A DNA stretch of 60,000 nucleotides, from positions 23,157,265 to 23,217,264 of the forward strand of contig NC_092573.1 of the NCBI RefSeq assembly GCF_037975245.1. Direction: 5' to 3'. Within the stretch, counting starts at the first letter, position 1. Each line of letters starts with the position of its first letter. Both the position numbers and the translations under genes were made by a program. The notes beneath the pieces are model-generated. The model was not told where the DNA came from. It made no database searches and saw only the letters and a list, made by a program, of their open reading frames with translations. This document shows, one piece after another, positions 28,001-40,600 of the stretch. The DNA is from Apostichopus japonicus (taxonomy: Eukaryota > Echinodermata > Holothuroidea > Aspidochirotida > Stichopodidae).

Positions 28001-31000
28001 CCTCCACCCCCACCCCCCCCCCCCTCGTGTCTTCAATTAATTGTCACACTGGACTGTTTCTATGTGGGAACATTCAATTTTCGATTATCCTATATTTTGT
28101 GATGAGCACTGTCTTAAAATTTGACATGCATATGGTTATCTACAATTCCATTTGATTAGAAGTTGATTAGAAACTAAGCTTCTTTTATTTTCATTTAAAT
28201 ATGTGCCCATATGACGATAACAAATATCATGTTTCACGGACGTTATATTAAGGCATCCACTTTACACACATGAGATTGCTGCTTATTAATGTTACACATT
28301 ATTATGACACACTCAGTAGAATGAACACATCTTCTTCTTCTTCTTTTTGTCTTTTTGTTTAATTTTATAAATTTTTCTCCGAGATTTTTCTCCTTTTTCA
28401 TTTCGCTCTGAGATGAATAATTTTGCTTAATTGAATTGAGAACTGAGTTGGATTCTTTTCTCTTTTCTCACGTTTATTATTTACTTATTTTCCATTCCCT
28501 TTTCCCCCTAACATTTCTAATAGTCAAGTAAAAACATGCGTTTAATACACACTCCGTACGAAATTGTACATTAATCAGAGATCTAGTATACTTACAACCA
28601 AATCACGTGATGCGAAAAATATGAACTTCCGCCCGAATATTTGTATGTAAAATAAGGTTATAGAGACGTGTATAACAGTGACTTGATTTCCATAGGTATT
28701 TAAATGTCCTCTTTTTTGGCGATACTGATATGAGAAACAAAAAATATAGATATTTTGAATATGTATAATATTATTTTTTCGAATAAAAGAGAATTTGCGT
28801 GGCAAAACCAAATCCTTCTTGATGGTTAAAAATTGACTACATTATTACCGTATAACAGAATAAAATAATGCTTCAACTTTCAATGATGGTCTGTGGCGTG
28901 CGCGGGATTTTAAAGGTGGGAATCGTATAGGGGGAGGGAGGTGGTGGGTGGGAAATTCTAAATTCCGCGACTGACGTAGCTAGGGCAATGAACCTCTATT
29001 AAACAACCAGAGTTAAATCAAGGATTTGATAGCGGAACGGGTGACGTGGGGTGGGTCTAAGCTTCCCCCAGAAAGAAATCCAACGTTTAGACGTCAAATA
29101 GTGCATTATGAGACATGTTGTAGGTGTCTATTGGTGTCTATATATAATTAGCTCTAAATGCAAAGTTGTGCTAATCTATAGATATTATTGAATTTTTGTC
29201 GGATGTTGAAAGGAGGGGGGGGGGTCTATACACTCGGAGGAGTGCACTAATTCTTCAACGACTGAATCTATACAAATCACACGACTGCAGAATTATTTCC
29301 CCAAATGACAATGGGGGTGAGAGATTTCACCCTGCCCCCACCCCTCATTCCTTCCCCTCCCGTTTGCGTACGCCGCTGATAATGTCCGTCTTTCGTAATA
29401 TCCCATTCATTGCACTGAATCGCACCAGCGTGAAAAATAAGACATTTTTTATTTCGTTCAATACTTTTTCCTGTATATATGATGTTTTACTGTTCTGTAA
29501 CTGTTCGTCGGCAGACATTAACCAATTTATTTTATGATGATGAACTACTGTGAAATACACAGTTCTATGGTTGCCTATTCCTTCAAGACGTCCTGATTTA
29601 TAGAATAAACAAATATAAACATTTTCTTTTATGAATCTTCTCCCCCCCCCCCCCCCCCCCGTGTTATCTTTGTCTGAATGTATTGAGAAGATTGCATTAT
29701 CGAGTTAAAATGTTTCCTTTACATGAAAACATTAATCGCATATTTTTTTTTCTGTATGTTATAAATTTTACCATCCCAAGCGATTTGGTAGTGTATCTTT
29801 GTCAATCCGACAATATACTAAGTATTAATATCAAACGATTGTTGACAGTTTATGTTAATATCTTCTATTTTTCTGTTTTGGGGATATTTTACTTTAAATT
29901 ATACAAATTTTGTTCTTACATTATGTTTTTCATATATTCAGAGGAAGAGAGAGTAAGAGAGAGTGAGAGAGAAAATGAAAGATTTTTTTGTTTCTAAATA
30001 AATTAAAAGGGACTTAATGTTTTGCAATGACTATACATGGATATGCAATGGACACGAGTTGTATGGACAAGCTTGAAGAGGATTGATGGAAGATTGAGAT
30101 ATAAGAGGGGTGCGGGTGGGGAGGGGAGGGGAGGGCGAGGGGAGGGAGAGGGGAGGGAGGGGAGGGGTGGTGTGCCATGGATGTGGTTGATGATCAGTGA
30201 CTTTAAAGGTATGCTGTATTGGCCCAAAATATGCTAGACATTTAAATATGGTCACCTTTTGGTCAACATTTTTAAAACTGTTTCTTATTACAACCTTCGA
30301 GGAAACTTTCATCACTGGGACACTCAATCATCTTGCGTGTTCCTTAAAAATGTCTGAGAACAATTTGGAGAGTAAAGACCTCCAGGAAAGTACTTTTTGA
30401 AAATTATAGCGTGTTATAATTTGGAACCTATACTGACTACCTTTAAAAACACATATTTACGTATAGGAAGTGCAATGTTAACATTAATGATGTACGGCGT
30501 ATATGATAAACTAAATTTAAACTTGAAAATGTTTATAGTTAAGTTAGTTAGTAATATATATTTCTTAACGATTAATTTTTGTTGCTATTGGTTGCGACAA
30601 TTAAAGAAAAGAGAGCTAGAATAATGCCATCCGCGCACCCCCCCTCACCGCGCACCCCCCCTCACCGCGCACCCCCCCCCCCCTCACCGCGCTTCCCCCC
30701 CCCTCACCGCGCACCCCTCCCCTCGTCTATCTTCCACTGTACATAGATACCAATGATTACATTATAACACTGTATTCTAAAAGTTTGTCTTTCATGAAAA
30801 TAAATAAAACAAAACGTGTAATTTTATTTTTAGAAAAAAAACAGGATCAGATCGTAAATTTATGTATTAATTTCCTTCTAGACAATATTTAGAGTTACTT
30901 GCATTACTTTAATTAACACTATTCTGGGAGATTTGCTTATTATATAGGCCTACTTCTGTCCCTCCCTCGCATGTTAGCACACATGTAAGTCGTTTACGTA

Positions 31001-31556
31001 TGTCACTCGATGGTGATTAATTGTGTGTAATTAAAATTTGAAAAATTGCATTAAAAGCTGACATGTTATCTCCAGTCAAATATAGAAATTGATCATTACT
31101 TTTATTAATTCAAATGTAAACAACAATATATATACTGCGATAAGAAAATCCTCTAGTTAAATTTTAAATCCAAAACATGTCACGTTTTAATTAAGTTTGG
31201 TTTTCAGAAACATTCTAGTCGTTTAAATGACTTTACAGGTGCACGGTTTGGGAACCAGATTTAAACGCATTCAGTCAATCGGTTAAAATAAAAATAAATA
31301 TGTCCAATTTACGTAGCATGTAATATAGATTTTGTGCGGTGTTGAGAGATTAATAAGCATAGAAATAATCACAATACTACTGGTTATCATCGATAAATGT
31401 TCTTTTACGACAATGTCGAGTTTCGAATAAGGGAAGGATATTTCTGTATACTAAATAAACCTTCAAAGTTTCAAAACTTTTATGATGACAAAAAAACTAA
31501 AAAATATAGAGACATTCACTAACAAACAAAATGCAAAATATTTGTTTTACCTGATT
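25047..31556. other. Gene-poor DNA downstream of the GPCR
   Basis: Includes a C19 run at 29642-29660, a GA-rich tract near 29940, G-rich DNA at 30106-30172 and the C-rich tandem at 30634. At 28886 a GTGGCGTGCGCGGGATTT motif recurs near 41776, probably a shared transposon end. The GPCR 3' UTR should occupy the last few hundred bases. Confidence 0.5.
30634..30722 (+). repeat. C-rich tandem repeat
   Basis: Five units of CCGCGCACCCCCCCTCA with variable C-run length. Confidence 0.92.
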
Positions 31557-32702
31557 TTAAGTTGCCGTTGTAGCTGTGTTATTATTTCTCTCATTTGCTA
31601 CATCAATAGTGACGTCAGAAGGGTAGTAGGTGGCCTTGGTTTTGTGCCTCTTTAAGGGTTGCAGTTTAACTGTGGATCTGGTGTATGAACTCGAGTCCCG
31701 CCCTGACCGTCCTCGATTCAAATTACGCGCTCCGTAACAGAAAAGTTTGGCCAAATTCTTTCGAAAGTTTTCACCGATGAAAGTGTATACGAATGGATTA
31801 AATAAGCTATTCATATAACAGAGAGCGATGGAGAGTTGTTGTATAACACTAAGTGATATGGTGTATCCTTCGTTTCTCATATCTTGTAGTAGTAACTTGA
31901 ACTGGACGGTGTAATAGGGCATCCAACAAATGAAAAAGACCACGATAACAGCTATCGTTAAAACCGCTACTCTCTTAGACGCACGCTGCGCCGCGGTCTT
32001 GGCATTGGAACGAAAGTAGAAATCATTCGTTTGCATGATATAAAAGATAGACATATAAAAGAAGAGGATAGCCGCGAGTGGTATGGCGAATCCAAAGGTG
32101 AAATTAAATGCTGAGTAAATAATGTGCATGGATGTCAAATTGGCTGGTATATCCAACATACAAAACTGTTCCTCCTTACCGGAGTCATCGACCTGGAACG
32201 ATACGACTGTAGCAAAAATCCAGTTAAAGGCGCCAAGAACGAAAGACCAGACCACCACGACAGTACAGACCATGCGGGCACACGACCGCGTGCGTCGCTG
32301 CATCGATGACAACGGGTAGACTACCGCTGTAAACCGGTCTGCGCTCATAGCTACGAGCGTCCACGCGGAACCATACTGGTTGACAACATCCATGCCGTTC
32401 GCGAACTTACAAAGGACCACCCCAAACGGCCAGTCGTGGAAATGGTACTGGTACGCCATCAATGGTAAACCCAGAAGGAAAAACAGATCGATGACAGCCA
32501 AATTCAGAATGTAAACATTAGGGACTGTCTTTAAGTTAGTGAAATAGAGAAGACAGAAAATGACTAATCCGTTACCGATGAGACCCGCTAAACTAATCAC
32601 AACGAAGATGAAGGGATTAAGATTTGAGGTGATGAATAAATATACCGGTGGTAGGCTTGTATCGTTTGTAGAATAGTCCATGCTTCCATCATAGTAAGAC
32701 AT
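31557..32702 (-). CDS. Class A GPCR, somatostatin/allatostatin-C receptor type, single coding exon
   Basis: 381 residues, complete, no intron in the coding region. Start: ATG at 32702-32700 with A at -3; the frame runs 40 codons further upstream but only to a TTG, so that extension is not used. N-terminus short with one N-glycosylation site (N13). TM1 GxxGN (N44); TM2 LAVID (D72); TM3 Asp D105 in MDVVNQY, equivalent to the ligand-binding Asp of somatostatin receptors (VDGINQF); C98-C181 disulfide pair; DRF (122-124) instead of DRY; TM6 FFICWMPYYTVQ; TM7 NPFVY (302-306); C322 a likely palmitoylation site. YILNLAVIDLFFLLGLP and WPFG in the first extracellular loop closely follow somatostatin/AstC receptors. 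By family it should couple to Gi/o and bind a cyclic peptide; that part is inference. A related galanin- or opioid-like receptor is the alternative. An AATAAA on the minus strand at 31106-31101 could be the poly(A) signal. Confidence 0.9.
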   Translation of the reverse strand: MSYYDGSMDYSTNDTSLPPVYLFITSNLNPFIFVVISLAGLIGNGLVIFCLLYFTNLKTVPNVYILNLAVIDLFFLLGLPLMAYQYHFHDWPFGVVLCKFANGMDVVNQYGSAWTLVAMSADRFTAVVYPLSSMQRRTRSCARMVCTVVVVWSFVLGAFNWIFATVVSFQVDDSGKEEQFCMLDIPANLTSMHIIYSAFNFTFGFAIPLAAILFFYMSIFYIMQTNDFYFRSNAKTAAQRASKRVAVLTIAVIVVFFICWMPYYTVQFKLLLQDMRNEGYTISLSVIQQLSIALCYMNSLFNPFVYTFIGENFRKNLAKLFCYGARNLNRGRSGRDSSSYTRSTVKLQPLKRHKTKATYYPSDVTIDVANERNNNTATTAT

Positions 32703-33611
32703 CTTAAATTTTAGCAGTCGCTGCCGAATTTTCGGACGATATTCAAAATCGTTAAATACAAACAATATAAATATATATATGTGAATCGAATTGCGTTTTT
32801 CAAAATCAGAGAACAATTTCAATATTCCTTTTCATTTCCTCCTAATATTTTTTTATTGTTTTGTTGATGTTGTTTCGTTGTTGCTGTTCTTCCTGATATT
32901 TATTTCTCTCAAAACCGAACCCAAAATATCTGCAACTTATGAAAATTGAGAAAATCTATCATCCGTAGAAAGCATGTTTAAAAATCACGACACGAGTATT
33001 ACAGTGAAAATAAACTGTTATCACAAAACACTCTGATAATTGTAGAATCATTCCATACACTCGACTTCGTATATTCGAAATAGAAATTTCCGACGCAGGA
33101 TATAAAAAATACCAGTCGATCATTAAGTGCTAGCTCTCCTCATCCCGAAGTTACTTCTGACAGCTATCGAATACAGCACACGAAAGTTATTGACAAACTA
33201 ACTGAGGGCGATATTTGAACCAGGGAAAGCGGATTGGGATGGTTTTTTAATTACTAATATTATTAGTATTATGTTTTAGGGGTGGAGCACTGCAGTGTTT
33301 CTATGTCTACTAACGGGAGTCGATTAATGACAAACACATCAATGTGATGTATATGAATATAAAATTTGTAATAAATATGTTCGAAAACTTATTGGTCAAA
33401 CAATTTTGTGTTCTCAGCACACTCATATATAGAAAAGCTTGGCAACCCTTTGGAATATTATGCATGGTTTGTGTACTTAACTGATTTGGGTTAATTCCGC
33501 ATGGCTCAGTTAGATATTTTCTCATTAGTTTTATATTTACTTTACTGATAGTTTATTATGATACATATCTCGTTATATCAATTTCAATTGGTATATTATT
33601 GTTTATTTGTT
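32703..33611. other. Presumed 5' flank of the GPCR gene
   Basis: Should hold the 5' UTR and promoter of the minus-strand receptor, but no TATA box, initiator or upstream exon can be defined with confidence. Confidence 0.4.
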
Positions 33612-33619
33612 ATTGCATG

Positions 33620-33986
33620 CAAGGGCGTAGGAACCGGGGGGCTGGGGGGCGCCAGCCCCCCAGTGAAAAATATGGGGGGCGGAAGTATCGTTCCGCCCCC
33701 CCCCCGCTCCGCAAGTCAGAAAACCCCTTTTTCATTTCCAAATGAGAAAAAAATCTCATTTGAAGCACCAAATTGCATCTAAGGCCAGGTGAAAATGCAA
33801 AATTCTTTACAAAATGGAGTGGGTGTTGAAGTGTGCTATATTGCACCAAATTGCATCTGAGGCGACCTGGAAATGCAAAAAAATTCCAAAGGGGAGGGGG
33901 ACACCCCCTCCCCTTAGACCCCTCCCCCAGGCCGGCCATCAGTCTTCAGCCCCCCCCCCACTCAAAAGTACCTTCCTATGCCACTG
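33620..33986. mobile_element. 367-bp non-autonomous hAT element
   Basis: Starts CAAGGGCGTAGGAACC and ends GGTACCTTCCTATGCCACTG-like (imperfect inverted repeats), flanked by the exact 8-bp duplication ATTGCATG at 33612-33619 and 33987-33994. It holds two copies of an ATTGCATCTNAGG module also found in the element at 19449-20079, so the two are related. Confidence 0.88.
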
Positions 33987-33994
33987 ATTGCATG

Positions 33995-36568
33995 GCCGTA
34001 TATAGTCTTGTGTGTCGGTATACTTGAGTGTTTTCATTTCTTCACATTTCTAGGACGTATGACCGATTCTATATCATTGCGTTATAAAAATACATGTCGT
34101 GAATTTTAGATGTGGCACTGAAATAGAAGAGGATATGTTGCAATGGCGTGAACAGAAAGGTGTGTACGACGTTGGGGGGGGGTGCGCCGGGGGGAGGATG
34201 ACAGGGGTGGAGATGGTTCACTGAGGACATATTACAATGCTATCGTATATGACGCGTATATTATGGGACATCATGCAACATAACAATTCGATTAAGACAG
34301 CGGAAAGGGGTGATAGAGACGGGTATACGCCCCCTCCCCCTCCCCTCCACGTGGGGATGGTTTCATGTCAGTTTCTACTGTCATGTTTTATGCGAGACAC
34401 TAAACATCCATAAAGGTTTTAATGTCTTACTTAAAATGTTGTTACATTAAATCATATGAATGACTCGCGAAACAATCATTCCATTTGCAATTAATAAAAG
34501 TTGGTATTTATTATTAATAAGGCAATACTCCTTTTGTTACGGTATTAAAGGCACTGACTAAAAGGTAGAATTTGGGAGCACACTTTTGAGTAAAATGGTG
34601 ATTTATTTATAGTTAAAAATAATATCATTACATAAATGTAGGAAAGTTGTATTTACAGTACCACCACTCGCTGTCCATCTTCTCGCCGATCGAGCAGTGA
34701 ACCAGTCGTATGATCTTTTTTCCAAATTTTTCCATTAAAATTGAATTCCACAACACATTAAAACAAATAAAAAACACAGACATATGACGGACTATATACA
34801 TTAAGTTTGAACGTAGCATTTAACATTTAACATTCCCATACATGAATACGGGAATTGTGGTAAGGTGGAAGTAGGGTGCCAAAAGGAAGGAAGACCCGAC
34901 GGTGTCCAAAGAGAAGATCTGAATAACATTAGAACGGGAAGGTGCGGTTCAACAATGAGGGATGTAGGGATGAACGTATGAAAGGAAGCATATAGGAGAC
35001 GGTTAAAGAGTGTGTAGGAGAGGGGGGGGGGGCGTGTTATAAAAGGAAAAGGATGTAGAAGGATTTTTTATCAACAATTCATGCCTCTCTATATGTTCAA
35101 AATATTGATACAACATGGCCCAAAAAATCGTCGGAGTTAAAATCCATCACCCGCCCCCCCCCCAAATGAACACAATATAGAACTTGAGCATATTTCTTAT
35201 GAGTATATTATGAGTGTATTTCTTAAGTATATTTCTGTGATGTGATTAGGTCTATTCAATGGTCCCCCCTTCCTCAAAGTATTTGAATGCAAAAAAATAA
35301 ACTAATTTTCGATTAATTCATATTGTGATATCTACTCCCCATATAACCATCTAAATCTAAAGGAAAATATATATATAGTTCACGAATAATGTCTTGTTTC
35401 CTTTCGTTTAAACTTATAAGCTTCTGGATTAAACTTCGTTCTTATCACATGCAAAAGTTTCATCCTTTTTCAGATTTAATTTAACTTGTGGGAATTTCAA
35501 TTTAAGTCCCGAGAAGAACAAATAAACTGAAGCGAGTTTCATCATAAGCACTCCAGGGTACTACCGCCTGATATTGGGGTCAGTTTGGAAAATATCAAAA
35601 TTGCTTGAAAATGATCAATATATACAGGACATTGCATCCCTTCCGGATTATCATTCCTATTCCGTACCCAAAATAAAATTTGGATAAAAAAACAGGATCT
35701 TTATTTTTTGTTTATTTTAAAATGGTTTTCTATTTTATTCATTCGTTCAAGATTGAAGTATAGTAGGGCCTATATAGCTATGTGTGTCCTGATTTCACTT
35801 TATGTTCAGTGCAGAAACGGTGTTACGTTCGACTATACAATCATTCCTTGCGTCGACCAAAGACAAAAACATAACGAGACAAGAAATACAGAAACTTTGC
35901 CAGTTTTGTTTTCGTTTATTTTTCTTGTCTTAAATTATTCCACATTGGTGCATGGAATGTTATATAAGTTTAGCTATGCATGTAGAACAGAAACTCTTTT
36001 GTCTTCATGATGAGCAGGCAGCACATGATATGAGAGGCAGAACTGATACTGAGTCGGCCGCATCCTCTTCGGGCAATCACTCAAGTAAAATAATTAAATT
36101 TCTCGCGTTATTAAATTGTTTTCCAATCCAGTTGATTACATTTCCATTCTGTCAGCAATCTTTTTTTGAGGTTCCAGGAGCTCTCATTTTCTTGCTTCTT
36201 TTTTCACTTTTTTTTTTGCGAATAGAGGATTTTATTCCAGACTTAAACTGTTTCTCTTTCTCTTCATTCGGATGAGGAGTTTTGATTCCTCTTCTCCTTT
36301 CTCCATCTTTAATTGTTCTCTTACTTGTTGAGGAGGGATGATGTAAATTATTTCTCCTGCATGGTATTGGATGCAGAATTATCAAGTTAGTTGTCACTCT
36401 CACAGCGTTACGACTCCGTCTTATGATGGAGATTACGTGGAATTTTTAATACCAATAGGTTTTTAGCCATTAATGTTAGTTACGGTCTAACGTTTATAAT
36501 TGATATGTTGTTCACTCGCGATTCGTTTTGCAGGGAGCAGTGAGTTCGTGTGTGTTTGTTTTGCTATC
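33995..36568. other. Non-coding DNA with G/C-runs
   Basis: G-runs near 34173 and 35022, a C-run near 35154. Open frames at 35.7-36.3 kb are short, AT-driven and unrecognised. Confidence 0.5.
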
Positions 36569-36724
36569 TGACCGAGGACTTGAACAAAAGAATTTCAGGT
36601 CCTCGGTTGTGATTTCTAAAGAATCACCACGTCCTCGGAAGAATTCTATTGTATGGGGTATTGTTAAGGTTAGGGTACGTGGGTTTGAACAATGGAAAAT
36701 ACAATGGGGTCCTCGGTCTGAATG
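36569..36724 (-). repeat. CCGAGGAC-motif dispersed repeat, copy 2 (inverted)
   Basis: Reverse-complement copy of the block at 6544-6704, nearly identical base for base, again beside a CA/TG microsatellite and a G-run (36777-36791). The shared inverted ends and two dispersed copies suggest a small MITE; no clear target duplication was found. Confidence 0.85.
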
Positions 36725-37546
36725 TAATACAAACATGTGTGTGCCCGCGCGCGTGTGTATGTGTGTGTGTGTGTGTGGGGGGGGGGGGGGTGAAGGACTG
36801 GTGGTATGAAGGAATTCAGTCTTAGGAGTTTACGTCATGTTTGTAGTAGAAGATTATTCTGCGAGGATCAGGGAGATTGTATTGTATATCTTGATTGTAT
36901 TGTATAACCGATATATCTTGTAGACTATAGCCCCTCCCCGCCCCGCCCCGCCCCTCCCCCGCCCTCCCCTCACGAAATGACACCTCCAAGGAACTGTACG
37001 TGTGTATGTACGTATAAATATATATCGACGTATCTATATATTTATCAGCGTATGTATGTATTTATATTTTGTACAATGCACTTGCACAGCATTAGCATAA
37101 TGAATTTCCCGTTTTGCCACCGGACCACCGGCAGGATTTTATTTTATTAAATGACTGCAATCATTGTCTAATTTCTGTCATATATATTTAATCGCACAAT
37201 TGATGTCTTTTTTTTTCAACCACATATCTCCTTTACACCCCTTTCTCTGTGGTTTCATTAATTCTCTCGTCGGTGTACAGTGATGATGATACACACACTG
37301 GTGCACATTGCTTGAGTAACACAAGAAAATGATTGAATAATGATTTTTGCCGCAAGTTCCGTCTAAATTTTTAACCTCCTTCCATCTAAAATGTTATTAA
37401 CCACATATAACAGTAGTTCACGCAGAATGAAGAAAGCCCAGTTATATCACTTCTCTATGGTTATCTTCTACCCCCCTTATCCTCTTCTCCCTCTTCCTCT
37501 CTCTCTATCTCTGTTTCTTCTTGAACCTTTACTCCGACATACTTGG
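36725..37546. other. Non-coding DNA with a TG repeat and a C-rich tract
   Basis: Contains (TG)n near 36755, G15 at 36777 and CCCCGCCCCG repeats near 36935. Confidence 0.5.
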
Positions 37547-37612
37547 ATGGCTTCTAAGATATTTTTTCTTCTTCTTCTTCTCCTTTCTGGTCTTCTTCAA
37601 ATTGAGAGACTG
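37547..37612 (+). CDS. Possible first coding exon encoding a signal peptide
   Basis: ATG followed by 22 codons (MASKIFFLLLLLLSGLLQIE then RL) ending exactly at a strong donor, CTG/GTAAGT. The peptide has the form of a signal sequence: short polar start, long Leu core. This resembles first exons of secreted or neuropeptide precursors. No second exon was identified downstream. The Leu run comes from a CTT repeat, so chance is a real alternative. Confidence 0.3.
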
Positions 37613-40600
37613 GTAAGTTTTATAATTCAATTGGACCTTACGTTGCTTTTTGTTAAATGAAATTTACAGAGGTATAGCCTCAGGGGTTCCCGGGTATAAC
37701 GACGGAAACAAGATGAAGAAATTGTTGTAAATGCCATTGCTGTTTGATGCGGCTTGTTGCACATGGTTTCATTAACCGTAAAGTTTATGAGGTTAATTTA
37801 CGGAAAAAAAACATGGCGCTAAATTTTTCCACTTTTGCGCTTGGCATACTTGTTATAATCAGGAAATCTTTTGTTCATGCTTAGTAATTATATCTCTGCT
37901 TTGCCCTTTCACCTTTTTACTAAGAATCAAGAAAAGGAACGGAAATAAACAATTTAAGAAACGGCTGGTTCTCTTGTTGCATCGAAAATGTTGGTTAAGG
38001 TGACCAAAAAAACAAGACACAAAATAAAGAAAAACAGGTATAGACATGTAAAGATTTATTTATGTAAATTGTAGTTACAAGAAGTATAATTGCAATTTTC
38101 ATGGGTAAAGTTAACCTGAAAGTAGCCGACAATTACAAATTTCCAAGTATAACGTCAGATTTTTTTAAATCTTTTCTTTTATTTCATTCATGTCTGTATT
38201 CTAGTGTAAATTCCTGGCAAAATTTATAAAGAGTTTGTACCGGTAACTATTGTACAGAGGCCCTCTGCCTTGATAGAAACGGCATCGACCTAAGTTTATA
38301 AAATATATATGTATAAAATATTTGGTATATAACAATAGGAGGTTTCTATTGTTGTCTTTAACAATAGCTCGTTTTGTGTGGATGTTTTATATAACAATAG
38401 GGGTGATTGTTATAAGTTTTTGTCATGCTCGTTAATGTTTTCTTATAAATCAGTATGATAATTCTTACAGGAATAGTATACACTGAGCACATGCATTCTT
38501 AGCAATGGAATCTTTGCGAGTATGAATGTTTACAACAGTCACAGTAGGATATTTCTTTTGTTTGATTTCTTTATAATTATGTAAGCCTTTTGTAAAGTAA
38601 GTTGCTTTGCTTTCTTATCAAATAAAAACTTTATACCTCGAAACACCGATAGAAAATACAACATTGCTAAAATTTATCGTTTTGCGTTTAATTTTACACC
38701 GCCAAAGACAAAAAAGTCGTGCAGAATTTAAAGAAACTTTTTCGTTTTCACGTGATCAAAACGTGAGAAATCATGTTTATACCTTGAAGTTAATGTGTGT
38801 ACTCTATAGTGACTATAGGCGACAGAATGAAAAAAAAACCCTGCTTTCCTCATTACGTATGGTAAATGCTTATTACATTAAATTCGGAAGAATGAGTATG
38901 GTATAAATAATAAAATAAAAATTGAATAAACAGTTCTTTGATTAAATAAATTCGGATATGCTTGGGAAAATCAATTCTGTTTTGATAGATTTTAATTGCT
39001 TTGTAACCTACATTTTTATTTTTATTTTATTTTCTTCTGCTTTCTCATTTATTTACATAAGAAATCCGTCACTAAATCTTACAGTTTCTTTTGTATTGAC
39101 TGAAAAATTAATAGTTTCTTGCAATTACTAAATTATAAGTTGTACCTGCACTGTTGTACTCGGGCTACATTTATTTATTCATTTATTTATTTATCGCAAG
39201 GTATGAAATTTATTTATTTATTTATTAATATATCGCAATTTATATATTTATCGCAATTTATTAATATTTGTTTATTTATTTATATATCGCAATCTCATAT
39301 TTTATATCGCAATTTATAAAATTCATTTCACTTTATAGGAAAAGTCCTCTATTGTTATATCAATTTAGACACCAGAGAATATTCGAAAGGAATGTATATA
39401 AATGTGGCAAAATAACATAAAATAAATAAATAAATCACTTGAACAAGAAGTTAAGCTCGGATTATTCAAATCAAATTAATGTGTTTACTATACAAAAACA
39501 CATACACAATTTATCGAACATCATAAATCATAGTTCAAACAGGGAATAAGAACATCACAATGTTTTCAAATTTTCATTTTTATTTTAATCAAAACAAAAT
39601 CACTATAGTCTATTAGTCACTAGTGAAGTATAATAAAAACTTCTGCAACATTTCAAATTGTTGTTTTATGACTGTTACAATGTATATGACGTGTAACTTA
39701 CTGGAAAAAAATGTCATTGGCACGGGTTAATAAAATTGAAATTGTTCGTAAATATCGCCTTTTTTATCTCGAAAGTAAATGTTATTTCCATGCAGGCTCA
39801 CGAATAAAACCATAGACAAAGACATTTTTTTAAAGTTTACCACATGGAACATCATACGTTAATTGTTGTCTATTAATGTTCTTATATCAATTTTACAGCT
39901 GTGGTATATGACATCTTCTATACGAGCATAGCAACCAACTTATGATATCCAATCAGAGGTGAAGAAGCTGTCGTCTGCTAATTCAATTGCATGTAATATT
40001 AATTTCTCAAATGGTGCCCATTTCAATCACCTCCGTCCCTTGGAGATATCAATTACATGAAGGAATTTAATCGAAACGGCTATTTTATAAAGACTTTCAT
40101 ATAAAAAACAAATTAACAACATTTCAAACATGAGTTGATTATGCTATACGGTACTATTTCTGCAGAACGAGAATCATTTTCAAAGGCGCTTCTTTCTCAG
40201 TTAAACTTCAAGCTGACCCAATTTCGTGACATTAATATCATTGGTATTATCGTGATACGATGAGCATTAAGTAAATAAACGCGTTTACACTATAGACGTG
40301 ATGTACACATCGGGATAACCGTAGAACTATATACTATATACCGTAGCCTGTAATTCGATTGGATAACAATCGCGAACATGTGAAAGTATTACCCTTTACA
40401 GTAATACTGTCATCGTAAAGATTATCAGCAACATTTTCTTTTGGCGTTGGTCTGTATAACTTTGTGTAACTCTGACCAAGGTTTATAATATTCAAGGTAT
40501 AGCCTACATGAAATAAGACGAATCAAATATATCATTTTTATATATCATTTATATATATCATTTATATATATATATATATCGTTTATACATTTATATATAT

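Noticed and set aside
32703-32822. A 40-codon N-terminal extension of the GPCR frame
   Set aside because: It begins at a TTG, not an ATG. The first ATG at 32702 gives a normal N-terminus for this family with A at -3.
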